Of a stretch of 39,809 nucleotides of DNA, positions 22,288 to 31,131 are shown in pieces; positions within the stretch are counted from its first letter, which is position 1; each line of letters opens with the position of its first letter. Origin of the DNA: a virus; the IMG/VR virus record IMGVR_UViG_3300042392_000134, positions 1 through 39,809 of that record; one strand, written 5' to 3'. Made by a program: the position numbers and the translations under genes. The notes under the pieces are model-generated. The model did no database searches, was not told where the DNA came from, and saw nothing but the letters and a program-made list of their open reading frames with translations.

Positions 22288-22895
22288 GCCTGATTAACCT
22301 TCAACAGAAAATAGGAGTAACGGCAGATGGCGCGTTCGGCCCGGGCACATTTAAGGCGGCTGCGGCTTATTATAAGCTATCACCTAATCGTGCAGCGCAT
22401 TTCTTTGCTCAGACAGCGCATGAAAGTGGCGGCTTCAAGGCTTTTAGCGAGAACTTGAACTACGGCGCGAAGGGGCTGCGCGGTATCTTCCGCAAGTACT
22501 TCCCGACCGACGCACTGGCTCGTGCTTACGAACGCCAGCCAAAGAAGATCGCCAACCGCGTCTATGGTAACCGTATGGGCAATGGGCCGGAAAGCTCAGG
22601 CGAAGGCTTCGCTTTTCGCGGCCGAGGGGCCCTCCAGCTCACCGGGAAATTTAACTACCAAGCGTTTTCCGATTACATTGGCCGGCCGGACATCATGGAC
22701 AACCCTGACCTTGTCGCTACCGAACTGGCCTTCGAGAGCGCCCTGTGGTTCTTCGATAAGAACAAGCTCTGGTCGATCTGCGATCAAGGCACAGGCGATG
22801 CTGCCATCCTCGCGCTGACAAAGCGGATCAATGGCGGCACGCATGGCCTTGACGACCGTAAGGCAAAGACGAAGAAGTACGCAGCATGGCTTTAA
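22284..22895 (+). CDS. GH19 (chitinase-like) endolysin
   Basis: The 203-residue enzyme has a peptidoglycan-binding-like start (LQQKIGVTADGAFGPGTFKA), then a GH19 lysozyme domain: AHFFAQTAHESGGFKAFSEN with E47 as catalytic acid and E56 at the nine-residue spacing used by bacterial GH19 enzymes, followed by AFRGRGALQLTGKFNYQAF and ESALWFFDKNKLW. It cleaves the glycan backbone of host cell wall. There is no signal peptide, so holins must release it. ATG 22284 overlaps the upstream stop. Confidence 0.9.
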   Translation: MSLINLQQKIGVTADGAFGPGTFKAAAAYYKLSPNRAAHFFAQTAHESGGFKAFSENLNYGAKGLRGIFRKYFPTDALARAYERQPKKIANRVYGNRMGNGPESSGEGFAFRGRGALQLTGKFNYQAFSDYIGRPDIMDNPDLVATELAFESALWFFDKNKLWSICDQGTGDAAILALTKRINGGTHGLDDRKAKTKKYAAWL

Positions 22896-23284
22896 TAAAC
22901 CCAATCATGATATATGGTTTAGCAGGCGCTTTGATTATCGGCGCTGCTTCTGGCTACAAGGTTCGCGACTGGCAGTGCGATGCCGCGTTCGCAAAGGCGC
23001 TGGAGAAGGCTGAAAAGCTACGTGTTAAAAAACAAGAGGTGGTAGACAATGTTTCGCAAACCTACGAATTTGAACGGGATCAAGCCAATGTGGTGGCAAC
23101 CGAACGCACCAACACCATACGTGAAATATATAAAACGGCTCCTGCCGTTCCTGTTGATTGCGCTGGTTCTGATGCTTTGCGCCGGGTGCTCGAAAGCGGT
23201 GTCAGTGACGCCAATGCCGCTGCCACCGGCGAACCTAGCGGCAAAGTGCCCGACACTTCAAAACCCACCAAAGGTAATGATTGA
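22886..23284 (+). CDS. Rz: Rz-type i-spanin
   Basis: The 132-residue protein has an N-terminal membrane anchor (about 4-22, INPIMIYGLAGALIIGAASG) and a periplasmic coiled coil (about 35-85; AKALEKAEKLRVKKQEVVDN). A conserved C-terminus follows (PVDCAGSDALRRVLES then DANAAATGE). This is the inner-membrane subunit of the spanin that fuses inner and outer membranes at the end of lysis. It overlaps the endolysin gene by 10 bases, and the outer-membrane partner is embedded in it in another frame. Confidence 0.85.
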   Translation: MALINPIMIYGLAGALIIGAASGYKVRDWQCDAAFAKALEKAEKLRVKKQEVVDNVSQTYEFERDQANVVATERTNTIREIYKTAPAVPVDCAGSDALRRVLESGVSDANAAATGEPSGKVPDTSKPTKGND

Positions 23285-23393
23285 CCCTGAGCGCGCGCTT
23301 TGGGAAGCTGACATCATCGCAAAGTATACAGACTGTAGCGTCAAGCATCGCCTGACGGTTAAGGCATGGGTAGACGCAGTAGCTGTAAAATGA
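23121..23393 (+). CDS. Rz1: Rz1-type o-spanin lipoprotein, overlapping Rz in another frame
   Basis: Starting at GTG 23121 gives a signal peptide (KYIKRLLPFLLIALVLML) with a near-consensus lipobox (CAGC, Cys 23). A Pro-rich linker (VTPMPLPPANLAAKCP) follows, then the motif DPERALWEADIIAKYTDCSV, typical of Rz1-like proteins in such phages. The gene starts inside Rz and runs past its end, the usual Rz/Rz1 overlap. A longer reading frame from ATG 23049 exists, but it puts an extra 24 polar residues before the signal peptide, so GTG is preferred. Confidence 0.8.
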   Translation: MKYIKRLLPFLLIALVLMLCAGCSKAVSVTPMPLPPANLAAKCPTLQNPPKVMIDPERALWEADIIAKYTDCSVKHRLTVKAWVDAVAVK

Positions 23394-23447
23394 TGAAAGC
23401 GGGTTTTCGGGTGCGCAAAACGTAAAAAACTGATATAGGGGCGTGTT

Positions 23448-24101
23448 ATGGCGACCACAATGACCTTTACGACGCTCCAAGAGGACGTCCGGCGCTACCT
23501 GGAGCGTGGCAACTCCTATGCGTCTGACCCTGTTGTTTACGAGCAAATCCCGCGTCTGATTAACCTTGCAGAGCGCCGGATCTCCCGTGAGCTCAAGGTG
23601 CAGGGCTTCATCAACGTCGTCACCGGCACTTTGGCAGTCGGGCAGTCCGTCTACCCCAAGCCTGACCGCTGGCGCGACACCGTGTCGGTCAACATCGGCA
23701 CCGGCACGCAGAACAACACGCGCAAGGTGGTCTTCTCCCGCGCCTATGAGTACCTTTTGAGCTACTGGCCCGATCGTACCGCGACTGAAGAGCCGATCTT
23801 CTACAGCGATTATGATTACAACCACTGGCTGATTGCGCCGACGCCGGACGCGGAATACCCGTTCGAAATCCTATACTACGAAATCCCGCCGCTGTTGGAC
23901 GACGTTGTGCAGACCAACTGGCTTACCGATTTCGCTCCGCAGCTCCTGCTTTACGGCACGCTGCTTGAGGCGACGCCGTTCCTGAAGAACGACGAACGCA
24001 TTCCAGTTTGGCAACAGATGTACGATCGCGCTGCCGCTATGCTCAACGGCGAAGATCTCGCCAAGATACTCGACCGCTCAGCGGTTCGTAAGGAGGCCTA
24101 A
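23448..24101 (+). CDS. Tail adaptor protein (P22 gp4-like family)
   Basis: The 217-residue protein matches the general pattern of phage head-tail adaptor proteins: N-terminal helices (LQEDVRRYLERG; INLAERRISRELKVQGFINV), a beta core (GTLAVGQSVYPKPDRWRDTV), YLLSYWPD, ILYYEIPPLLDD, and a C-terminal helical stretch with PQLLLYGTLLEATPFL and QQMYDRAAAM. It would bind the portal and seal packaged DNA. The 54-base gap upstream separates it from the lysis genes, and its stop overlaps the next start (TAATG). Confidence 0.7.
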   Translation: MATTMTFTTLQEDVRRYLERGNSYASDPVVYEQIPRLINLAERRISRELKVQGFINVVTGTLAVGQSVYPKPDRWRDTVSVNIGTGTQNNTRKVVFSRAYEYLLSYWPDRTATEEPIFYSDYDYNHWLIAPTPDAEYPFEILYYEIPPLLDDVVQTNWLTDFAPQLLLYGTLLEATPFLKNDERIPVWQQMYDRAAAMLNGEDLAKILDRSAVRKEA

Positions 24102-25327
24102 TGACCAACACCTACACACAGGTCTTCGGTGGGACGACAATCTACCCGTCCGACGTGTCTTATCTGGCGCTGGCGCTGACCGCCGATACGACGCTTGAGT
24201 GGCCTCTCGAGAGCAGCACGACCGAGTATCCGGCCGCCAGCATCATCGACATCACGCCGACAGGCTCCTACTCACTCTTCATGCCGCCGGCCGATCAGAC
24301 CGGCACGGGGCAGACGATCCTGTTCAACAACCTCGGCCCGCAGTCGGTAACCATCAAGAGCAGCACCGGCGTCACCCTGGCGTCGATTGCGCAGGGCGAG
24401 CAGTGGCAGATCTACCTGATCGACAACAGCACGGCCTCGGGCACATGGCGCGTCTTCCGCTACGGCGCCGCGACTGCGCAGGCGCAGGCCTCCGCACTTG
24501 CTGGCTACGGTTTGGCCGCGACAGGCTCGACGCTGTCTCAGTCAACGCCTGTGACGCTCTTCAACACGAGCTATACTGCTGGCGCTACCGATCGCGCCAA
24601 AGCTTACGTGTGGAACGGTGGCCTCGGCACATTCACGCTGCCTTCGGCGGTGTCAGTCGGCAACGACTGGTTCGTCGCTGTCCGTAACGAAGGCTCAGGC
24701 AACTGCGTCGTAACACCTCAGGGCCTTGAGACCGTCAACGGCGCAGCGTCCCTCACCCTTGCGCCTGGCGACAGCGTCACGCTGATCACCGACGGCTTGA
24801 ACTGGTTCACGCTGGGTCTCGGTCAGAGCGCCGTGTTTGCGTTCGACTTTACGTCGATCAACCTTGGCGGCGTGAGCGGCAACTACACGCTCTCGGGCGC
24901 CGAGTTGAACCGTATTGCCTACCAGTTCACTGGCGCGATCACGGGCAACGTCGAGATTGTCGTGCCTAAGACGACACAGCAATACTGGGTCTACAACAAC
25001 ACAACGGGCGGCTCGTTCACCCTGCGCGTCAGGACAAACACACAGACGCCAGGTGTCCTCGTCGCGCGCGGCAGCCGCGCAATCTTGTATTGCGACGGTT
25101 CTGACGTCGTTGACGCTGAGACCGGCGGCATATCGACGCCAATCAGCATTGCTGATGGCGGCACGGGAGCGACAACGGCTGGCGGTGCGCTCATCAACCT
25201 GGGCGGCACAACGGTCGGCATCGGCGTCTTTACCGCCGTCGATCAGGCAGCGGCGCAGGCGGCTATCGGCGTCACTGGTGGCGGCGGGGCCGACGAGGCC
25301 ATCGTGTTTGCGGTGGCTCTTGGCTGA
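24101..25327 (+). CDS. Fibre-like virion structural protein (408 aa)
   Basis: The N-terminal half has repeated beta modules. One (about residues 1-125) includes QVFGGTTIYPSDVSYLALAL and LFMPPADQTGTGQTILFNNL, a pattern common in proteins next to adaptors. A middle beta domain follows (WNGGLGTFTLPSAVSVGNDW). It ends with a fibre-style ISIADGGTGATTAGGA and a small terminal domain. Its location between adaptor and gp10-like genes suggests a tail knob or short fibre that docks to the tail. Start and stop codons overlap both neighbours. Confidence 0.65.
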   Translation: MTNTYTQVFGGTTIYPSDVSYLALALTADTTLEWPLESSTTEYPAASIIDITPTGSYSLFMPPADQTGTGQTILFNNLGPQSVTIKSSTGVTLASIAQGEQWQIYLIDNSTASGTWRVFRYGAATAQAQASALAGYGLAATGSTLSQSTPVTLFNTSYTAGATDRAKAYVWNGGLGTFTLPSAVSVGNDWFVAVRNEGSGNCVVTPQGLETVNGAASLTLAPGDSVTLITDGLNWFTLGLGQSAVFAFDFTSINLGGVSGNYTLSGAELNRIAYQFTGAITGNVEIVVPKTTQQYWVYNNTTGGSFTLRVRTNTQTPGVLVARGSRAILYCDGSDVVDAETGGISTPISIADGGTGATTAGGALINLGGTTVGIGVFTAVDQAAAQAAIGVTGGGGADEAIVFAVALG

Positions 25328-26946
25328 TGGCTGAAAAGATTGTCCAGATCCGGTCTGGGCCCGGCATTAAGCGGGATGGGACCAAGTTTGAAGGCGACAG
25401 CTACGTCGACGGGCAGTGGGTCCGTTGGCAGCGCGGGTTGCCGCGTAAGATGGGCGGCTACCGCTCGATCAGCAAATATCTGCGCGAGATCAGCAGGGCG
25501 CTGCACGAGTACACGCAAGACAACCTGACGTATGTTCACAGCGGCTCGGCGAACTTTGTCGAGCGTTTTTACATTGATGGCGGCTTCAACACGTCGGTCA
25601 TCACCAACCGCACGCCAGCCACGCTTGACCTGAACGACGCTAACATGTGGCAGTTCGACGTCGACACGGCGGTTGGTCTGGGCGGCACGCAGCTCGTGGC
25701 TCAAGTCGCGCCGAACCTTAACTGTATCTGCAACAGCGACGGTGGTCAGCTCTTCTACGGCGATCTGTTTGACACTGACGCGCTTCAAGAGGTGACCAAC
25801 CTGCCCACAGGCTACAGCTTGACGGGCGGCGTCGTGGCTCTGCATCCGTACACCTTCGCCTTTGGCGACAACGGCTACGTCATGTGGTCTGTGCCTGGCG
25901 ATCCGACTAACTTTACCAGCAGCGGTTCTGGCGCTGCTAACATCACCGGCCAGAAGCTTGTGCGCGCCATGCCGCTGCGCGGCGGTCCTGGCAACGCACC
26001 GTCTGGCCTGTTCTGGTCGGCAGACAGCCTTCTACGTGCGTCCTATGTGGGCGGCGACGCTGTCTTCCAATTCGACACGATCAGCACGCAGACGTCGATC
26101 CTCGGCTCGAACACGGTTATCGAGTATGACGGCATCTTCTACTGGATCGGCACCGACCGCTTCCTGAGCTTCAACGGCGTCGTGCGCGAGATACCGAACG
26201 ACATGAACCAGAACTACTTCTTCGACGGGCTGAACCAGCAGTACCGCCAGAAGGTGTTTGCGGTTAAGGTGCCGCGCTTCGGCGAGATCTGGTGGTGCTA
26301 TCCGCGCGGCGACGCTACGGAACCGAGCCATGCGGTGATCTACAACATCCGCGAGAACACCTGGTACGACTGCGAGCTGCCCAACGGCGGCCGCTCTGCC
26401 GGCGTCTTCACCAGCGTCTTCCCCAAGCCGCTGATGACCGGCATCATCCCGACGGTGAGCGCTGAAGAGATCCGCGTCACTGAAGCGAACGACACGCGCA
26501 TCACGCAGGGCGACGACGTGCGCGTCACGCAGGACAGCGAGATTGACCAGTATAGACTGTGGGTGCATGAGGTCGGTACGGATGAGATCGACGGGATAGA
26601 CATTCAGCCAGTCTATTCGTTCTTTGAGACCGCCGACCTATCCATGCCAGTGATGAGCCAAGAGAACAAGGCGCTTCAGGTGCTTATGCTCGAGCCTGAC
26701 TTTGTGCAGTCTGGCGACATGACAGTACAGGTCGCCGGCCGCGCTAACGCCCGCGCCCCTGAGGTCTACAGCGAAGAGCACATCATCGTCGAGACGCCGC
26801 AGACGCCGCAGGAACAGGTCGTTTACTTTAAGACGCAGCGCCGTGAGCTTCGCTTTAAGTTTGCGTCGAACACGATCGGCGGCGACTACCAAATGGGTTT
26901 GGTGCTGGCGCACCTCCAGCCTGGCGATGGCACGGTGATCGGCTGA
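25327..26946 (+). CDS. Tail tube/hub protein, P22 gp10-like (packaged-DNA stabilising)
   Basis: The 539-residue protein begins KIVQIRSGPGIKRDGTKFEG and has YVDGQWVRWQRGLPRKMGG, the pattern I associate with P22 gp10-type DNA-stabilisation/tail hub proteins. Later motifs are SVPGDPTNFTSSG, GIFYWIGTDRFLSFNG and RFGEIWWCYPRGDATEPSHA, typical of a WD/propeller-like hub body, ending in a beta domain. It should plug the portal-adaptor complex and anchor fibres. Start and stop codons overlap neighbours by one base (TGATG). Confidence 0.7.
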   Translation: MAEKIVQIRSGPGIKRDGTKFEGDSYVDGQWVRWQRGLPRKMGGYRSISKYLREISRALHEYTQDNLTYVHSGSANFVERFYIDGGFNTSVITNRTPATLDLNDANMWQFDVDTAVGLGGTQLVAQVAPNLNCICNSDGGQLFYGDLFDTDALQEVTNLPTGYSLTGGVVALHPYTFAFGDNGYVMWSVPGDPTNFTSSGSGAANITGQKLVRAMPLRGGPGNAPSGLFWSADSLLRASYVGGDAVFQFDTISTQTSILGSNTVIEYDGIFYWIGTDRFLSFNGVVREIPNDMNQNYFFDGLNQQYRQKVFAVKVPRFGEIWWCYPRGDATEPSHAVIYNIRENTWYDCELPNGGRSAGVFTSVFPKPLMTGIIPTVSAEEIRVTEANDTRITQGDDVRVTQDSEIDQYRLWVHEVGTDEIDGIDIQPVYSFFETADLSMPVMSQENKALQVLMLEPDFVQSGDMTVQVAGRANARAPEVYSEEHIIVETPQTPQEQVVYFKTQRRELRFKFASNTIGGDYQMGLVLAHLQPGDGTVIG

Positions 26947-27179
26947 TGATTGATCCGCGCGGCATGACATTGCGCCAATGGGCTGACGCTGTTATATTGT
27001 CCAACGGAGACGCTTGGTCTTTCGGGAAACTGGAAGACGATGCGGATTGGCAAGACTGGGCCACTGGGTTCGTACGCGCACAGCCATTTGTGCAGCGCAA
27101 CCCACCAAACCCTTATCAATTTGACGACTGGCGGGAATGGGCGATGAGAGCTTACCCAATGCTTGAAGGACAGGGTTAA
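26946..27179 (+). CDS. Small Trp-rich protein of unknown function (77 aa)
   Basis: The 77-residue product (MIDPRGMTLRQWADAVILSN ... WSFGKLEDDADWQDWATGFV, ends EWAMRAYPMLEGQG) is rich in Trp and Asp and reads as a compact helical protein. The pattern 'MTLRQWAD...W..WA' recurs next to gp10-like genes in phage operons, in my recollection. The function is unknown; a minor tail or chaperone role is possible. Start and stop codons overlap both neighbours. Confidence 0.65.
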   Translation: MIDPRGMTLRQWADAVILSNGDAWSFGKLEDDADWQDWATGFVRAQPFVQRNPPNPYQFDDWREWAMRAYPMLEGQG

Positions 27180-29776
27180 TGGCAGTAGATATGCGAGCTC
27201 GCTATTTTGGGGCGCCTGAAGAGTTCTTCATGCCCGACGAGGGTATGATGATGCCGTCGTTCAGCGCGTTTCCGCAGGGGATGCCTCAGCCCTCTGCGTT
27301 TGAAGCCATGCCGATGAGCGGCGCGGCGCAGCCGATGATGCCGTCATTTAGCGCGTTTCCGCAGGCGACGCCTCAGCCCTCGCCGTTTGAAGTCATGCCG
27401 ATGAGCGGCGCAGCGCCAATCATGGACACGCCCCGTGAGGCGGCGGTTATGCCGATGACGCAAGAGGCTGCGCCTTTCGACATGAGCAGCTTGGCTGGTT
27501 TGGACCTAAGCGGTCTAGGCGGCTTTGGTGGCGGTCGGATGGGCGGTGTCATTCAAGACCCAAACATACAGTACATCACCGCGCCGGTATCTAACAAAGG
27601 CAACCCTACGGGAAGAATGGGCGGCAATGTTTTTGCAGTGACGCCCGACCAGCCGGTGCGCCTCGTTGACCTCCGCACCAATACGATTGTGTTCGAGGGC
27701 ACAGGGGTTGACGCTGCGCGCAAGGCGACCGAAGTAGGTCAGAACCTGACCGACAGCCTTGGTCGCAAGGCAAACTACGACATCCAAACGGCAGACCCGT
27801 CAGGCGCGTACACGACCGTTGCCAACGAGAAGGCTAATAAGAGCACACTGGGCGCGCTTGGGCAGATTGTCGGCACGGCGCTGCCTATTGTAGTTAGCCT
27901 CGTCCCCGGCCTTCAATTTGCTGGGCCTGTTCTCTCCGCCGCCATCGCTGGTGGCGCGGGTGCCGCTATGGCTGGCCGCGATCCAGTCAAGGGCGCGATC
28001 ATGGGCGGCCTAAGCGCCGCTGGCGGCCAAGTACTCGGACCAGCTTTACAGGGCGCAGGTGTTGGGGCTAAGGCGGCCACTGCGCTGGGTACGGGCCTCG
28101 GATCAACCGCAGGTGGCTTGGCTACCGGCCAGAACCTGAAAAGTTCGCTGCTCGGTGGCGTCGCTTCTGGCGCGCTCAGTTACGTCGCGCCTTCCATCCA
28201 AAACGAACTAGGCATAAGCACCAAGTCTGGCAGTATATTCCGTGGCGGCAACACCAGCGCAAGTACTGGCGGTGACACCAGCGCAAGCACTGGCGGCGAA
28301 GCTAGTGCCGTCTCCGGCGGACCCATTGTCGTCAGCGGTACGCCCCTTTCGACACCGAACGTAAATCTCAGTGCGTTCAAAACGCCAGCTCAGAAATATC
28401 TGAGAGACGCCAGAGCAGACAACGTAACCAACCCCGAAACGCGCACGCCTTACAACACTGGGTATGATGGCGATCTCATCAACGTCACTGGTGCACGGGT
28501 TGCACCCGGCACAAACTTAGGCGGTTTCACAGGAAACCCAGCGGTGGACAGGCTTTTTCAACCGACGACAGAATTTGGTGATACAGACCTCATCAAGGTA
28601 ACTGGCTCTCGGGTCGTGCCCGGCACAAACTTAGGCGGTTTCACGGGGAACCCCGATGTAGATCGGCTTCTGCAACAGGAGGCGCAAGAGCTCAGTGATG
28701 AAGACCTCATCAAGGTAACTGGCTCTCGGGTCGTGCCCGGCACAAACTTAGGCGGCTTTACTACAGGCAACCCCGACGTAGATCGGCTTCTTCAAACAAC
28801 GACAGAATTTGATGATACAGACCTTATCAAGGTAACGGGTAGGGAAACCATCCCCAGCACTGGTGGTCTTACTCTGGCAGATACCGTGCTTGATGATACC
28901 AACCAGAAGTCCGATGACGAGAAAGCAAAAGAAGAAGAGCGGAAGAGGAAGCTCAGCCTTGCTGATGCGCTCGCCCTTCTTAATCTTGTTGGCGGCATTG
29001 GAGGCGGTGGCGGCGGTGGTGGCGGAGGCGGTACGCCCGGCTCTCAGGCGCTCAACCCAATCTTCTCAGCCAAACTGCCCACGCCCGGCGTGGACGGCGC
29101 GTTCAAAGTTGGCGGTCTCGATTACACGACGCCGCCTGCGACTGACGCATACCGCTACGCCATGGGCCCAGCGATGGACATTCCGGCTGGCATGAACTTG
29201 AGCAAAGCTACATCGCCATACGCTGGCTACGGTCCGGGCACACTTGGTGAAGAGACCTTCAAGCGGGTCGCCGGCATGGCACCCACGCGAACGATAATTG
29301 GCCAAGGGTCGCGGTTAGTTGACGGTCGGAGGGTTCCCTACAACATTTACGATGACGGAACCAGTGACCCGTTCGTTATACCTGATCGACTAAGAACGGC
29401 TGCGCCTATTACAACGCCCGTACCGAACAACCCCGCTGGCCCAGCGATGTACGTCCCTGACGACATGCGCTTCGCCGAAGGTGGCGCATTCGCCGCAAAG
29501 GGCTACGCACGCGGCTCATCCCGCGATAGCTTCGCCGTTGATGGCCCTGGTACTGGCCGCTCGGACGACATCCCTGCGGTGCTTTCCGATGGCGAATACG
29601 TGATAGACGCAGAGACCGTTGCCCTCCTGGGCGATGGCTCGAGCAAAGCCGGCGCAAAGAAACTTGATGAGATGCGCGTTAAAGTTCGTAAACATAAAGG
29701 CCGCAACTTGGCTAAGGGCAAGTTTAGTGTTAATGCTAAACGGCCTGAGAAATATCTGTCAGGAGGACGTACGTAA
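27179..29776 (+). CDS. Large internal/ejection-type virion protein with several repeat arrays (865 aa)
   Basis: It has a Met/Pro-rich N-terminus with two 29-residue tandem repeats (about 24-81), then a small domain (GRMGGNVFAVTPDQPVRLVD). A Gly/Ala-rich hydrophobic stretch (about 225-350) has GXXXG-like patterns that could insert into membrane. Repeats of a DL(I)(K/N)VTG(S/A)RV(V/A)PGTN LGG unit (about 432-560) follow, then a poly-Gly linker. A conserved C-terminus ends with GTGRSDDIPAVLSDGEYVID and LLGDGSSKAGAKKLDEMR. That C-terminus occurs in many podovirus-like genomes. It is likely ejected with the DNA or forms the internal core. Confidence 0.65.
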   Translation: MAVDMRARYFGAPEEFFMPDEGMMMPSFSAFPQGMPQPSAFEAMPMSGAAQPMMPSFSAFPQATPQPSPFEVMPMSGAAPIMDTPREAAVMPMTQEAAPFDMSSLAGLDLSGLGGFGGGRMGGVIQDPNIQYITAPVSNKGNPTGRMGGNVFAVTPDQPVRLVDLRTNTIVFEGTGVDAARKATEVGQNLTDSLGRKANYDIQTADPSGAYTTVANEKANKSTLGALGQIVGTALPIVVSLVPGLQFAGPVLSAAIAGGAGAAMAGRDPVKGAIMGGLSAAGGQVLGPALQGAGVGAKAATALGTGLGSTAGGLATGQNLKSSLLGGVASGALSYVAPSIQNELGISTKSGSIFRGGNTSASTGGDTSASTGGEASAVSGGPIVVSGTPLSTPNVNLSAFKTPAQKYLRDARADNVTNPETRTPYNTGYDGDLINVTGARVAPGTNLGGFTGNPAVDRLFQPTTEFGDTDLIKVTGSRVVPGTNLGGFTGNPDVDRLLQQEAQELSDEDLIKVTGSRVVPGTNLGGFTTGNPDVDRLLQTTTEFDDTDLIKVTGRETIPSTGGLTLADTVLDDTNQKSDDEKAKEEERKRKLSLADALALLNLVGGIGGGGGGGGGGGTPGSQALNPIFSAKLPTPGVDGAFKVGGLDYTTPPATDAYRYAMGPAMDIPAGMNLSKATSPYAGYGPGTLGEETFKRVAGMAPTRTIIGQGSRLVDGRRVPYNIYDDGTSDPFVIPDRLRTAAPITTPVPNNPAGPAMYVPDDMRFAEGGAFAAKGYARGSSRDSFAVDGPGTGRSDDIPAVLSDGEYVIDAETVALLGDGSSKAGAKKLDEMRVKVRKHKGRNLAKGKFSVNAKRPEKYLSGGRT
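27248..27421 (+). repeat. 87-base tandem repeat, two copies
   Basis: Copies at 27248-27334 and 27335-27421 encode MMPSFSAFPQ(G/A)(M/T)PQPS, then (A/P)FE(A/V)MPMSGAA. DNA identity is high, so this is a recent in-frame duplication. Confidence 0.85.
28472..28846 (+). repeat. 114-117-base in-frame repeats, three full copies plus one partial
   Basis: Units start at 28472, 28586, 28703 and 28820 (38 or 39 codons apart). Each begins D-L-I-(K/N)-V-T-G-(S/A)-R-V, followed by PGTNLGGFTG-NPDVDRLL. Copies 2 and 3 share long identical DNA stretches, so gene conversion or recent duplication is likely. The fourth keeps only DLIKVTGRE. Confidence 0.85.
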
Positions 29777-31131
29777 TGGGCTTTTTGGATTTCCTGACAG
29801 AGGGTAAGCCCGTCGAGGCTGTTCCTGTCTCGTCCACCCAGCAGACAATTCTGCCGGACTGGTACACTAACTATGCGATGGACATCCTCGCTAACCAGAA
29901 AGCGGTCGCAGCGCGCCCGTTTCAGGAATACGTCGACACGTCAGGCAAAGCGATCCCACGCGTTGCGGACTTTGCGCCGGATCAGCAGGCTGGTTTCCAA
30001 GCGACGCGTGAAGGCGCGTTCAATTTCCGCCCTGAGCTGGGACAAGCTTCATCCATAACACAGGGGACGCTCGGCCGTTCAAGCCTCGGCGCAGCTCAGC
30101 CGTACTTCGGCCAAGCTGCTGGCATGTCCGGCTTGGGCGCAGCGCAGCCCTACTTTAATCAAGCGACCGGCATGTCTGGCGTTACAGCCGCGACGCCAGG
30201 CCTTCAGCAGGGCACAGGCTACGTTGCAGGCAGCACTGACGCGCTCGGCCTCCAGATGGCGCAGCCGTACTTGGGTGCCGCTGGGCAGTCTGCCGCTCAG
30301 ACGGTCGGCCAGTACATGAACCCGTACACTGAGCAGGTTGTCAATCGCATTGGCCAGCTCGGCACGCGCACGCTTCAAGAGCAGGTGCTGCCTGGTATCG
30401 AGGGTGAGATGATCCGCGCCGGTCAGTTTGGCGGCACGCGTCAAGCTGAGCTTACCGGCCGCGCCATCCGCGACGCAATGGAAGGCATTTCGGCGCAGCA
30501 GTCCTCAGCGCTTCAACAGGGCTACGGCCAGGCACAGCAGGCGGCCCAGACTGATCTGGCGCGCCAGGCGCAGCTCGCATCGACCGCAGGTGGCTTGGGC
30601 GGCGCTCAGCAGCAGGCGCTGCTTGGTGCTGGTTCGCGGATGGCCGACATCGGCCAGACCTACGGCGCGCTCACACAGGCACAGCAGCAGATGCTCACCG
30701 ACGTTGGCAAGAGCAGCGGCGCGCTCACACAAGGGCAACAGCAGATGCTCGCCGACATCGGCAAGAGCAGCGGCGCTCTGTACGGGCAAGACACGTCGAA
30801 CCAACTCGCCGCAGCTCAGCAGATGGCAGGAATTGCGCAGCAGCGTCAGCAGCAGGAGCTGGCTGGCGCAGGCGCTCTCCAACAGATCGGCTCGCAGCAG
30901 CAGGCTCTGGCGCAGAAGAACCTCGACATTTCTCGCGAAGACTTCCTTGCACGGCAAGCGTATCCGCAGGAGCAGATCAAGGCGATGACAGGCGCGCTGC
31001 AAGGCGTCCAGCCAGCCGTACCGCAAGCTGCGACGAAGGTCGGCACCGAAATACCAGGCGTGTATCAGCCGTCGCTGCTCAGCACGGCCGGCCAGGCATA
31101 CGCAACGTACAAGGGACTGGGTGGAAAGTGA
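29776..31131 (+). CDS. Gln/Ala-rich ejection-type virion protein (451 aa)
   Basis: The N-terminal part (about 1-75) is a folded domain (LPDWYTNYAMDILANQKAVA, DFAPDQQAGFQATREGAF). The middle has degenerate repeats (GAAQPYFGQAAGMSGLGA, and later GALTQ(A/G)QQQML(T/A)D(V/I)GKSS), giving long amphipathic, Gln/Ala-rich helices. The pattern resembles internal virion proteins that build a trans-envelope channel. One-base overlap with the previous gene and a GTGA overlap with the next indicate strict co-translation. Confidence 0.65.
   Translation: MGFLDFLTEGKPVEAVPVSSTQQTILPDWYTNYAMDILANQKAVAARPFQEYVDTSGKAIPRVADFAPDQQAGFQATREGAFNFRPELGQASSITQGTLGRSSLGAAQPYFGQAAGMSGLGAAQPYFNQATGMSGVTAATPGLQQGTGYVAGSTDALGLQMAQPYLGAAGQSAAQTVGQYMNPYTEQVVNRIGQLGTRTLQEQVLPGIEGEMIRAGQFGGTRQAELTGRAIRDAMEGISAQQSSALQQGYGQAQQAAQTDLARQAQLASTAGGLGGAQQQALLGAGSRMADIGQTYGALTQAQQQMLTDVGKSSGALTQGQQQMLADIGKSSGALYGQDTSNQLAAAQQMAGIAQQRQQQELAGAGALQQIGSQQQALAQKNLDISREDFLARQAYPQEQIKAMTGALQGVQPAVPQAATKVGTEIPGVYQPSLLSTAGQAYATYKGLGGK

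Noticed and set aside
23049-23120. Longer o-spanin start at ATG 23049
   Set aside because: It would put 24 polar residues before the signal peptide and has no Shine-Dalgarno; GTG 23121 gives a normal lipoprotein signal.
23394-23447. Possible promoter TGATATAGG before the adaptor gene (similar to TGATATAAG at 5971)
   Set aside because: Only the -10-like part matches; no -35 element at proper spacing, and two similar sites are not enough to define a phage promoter.
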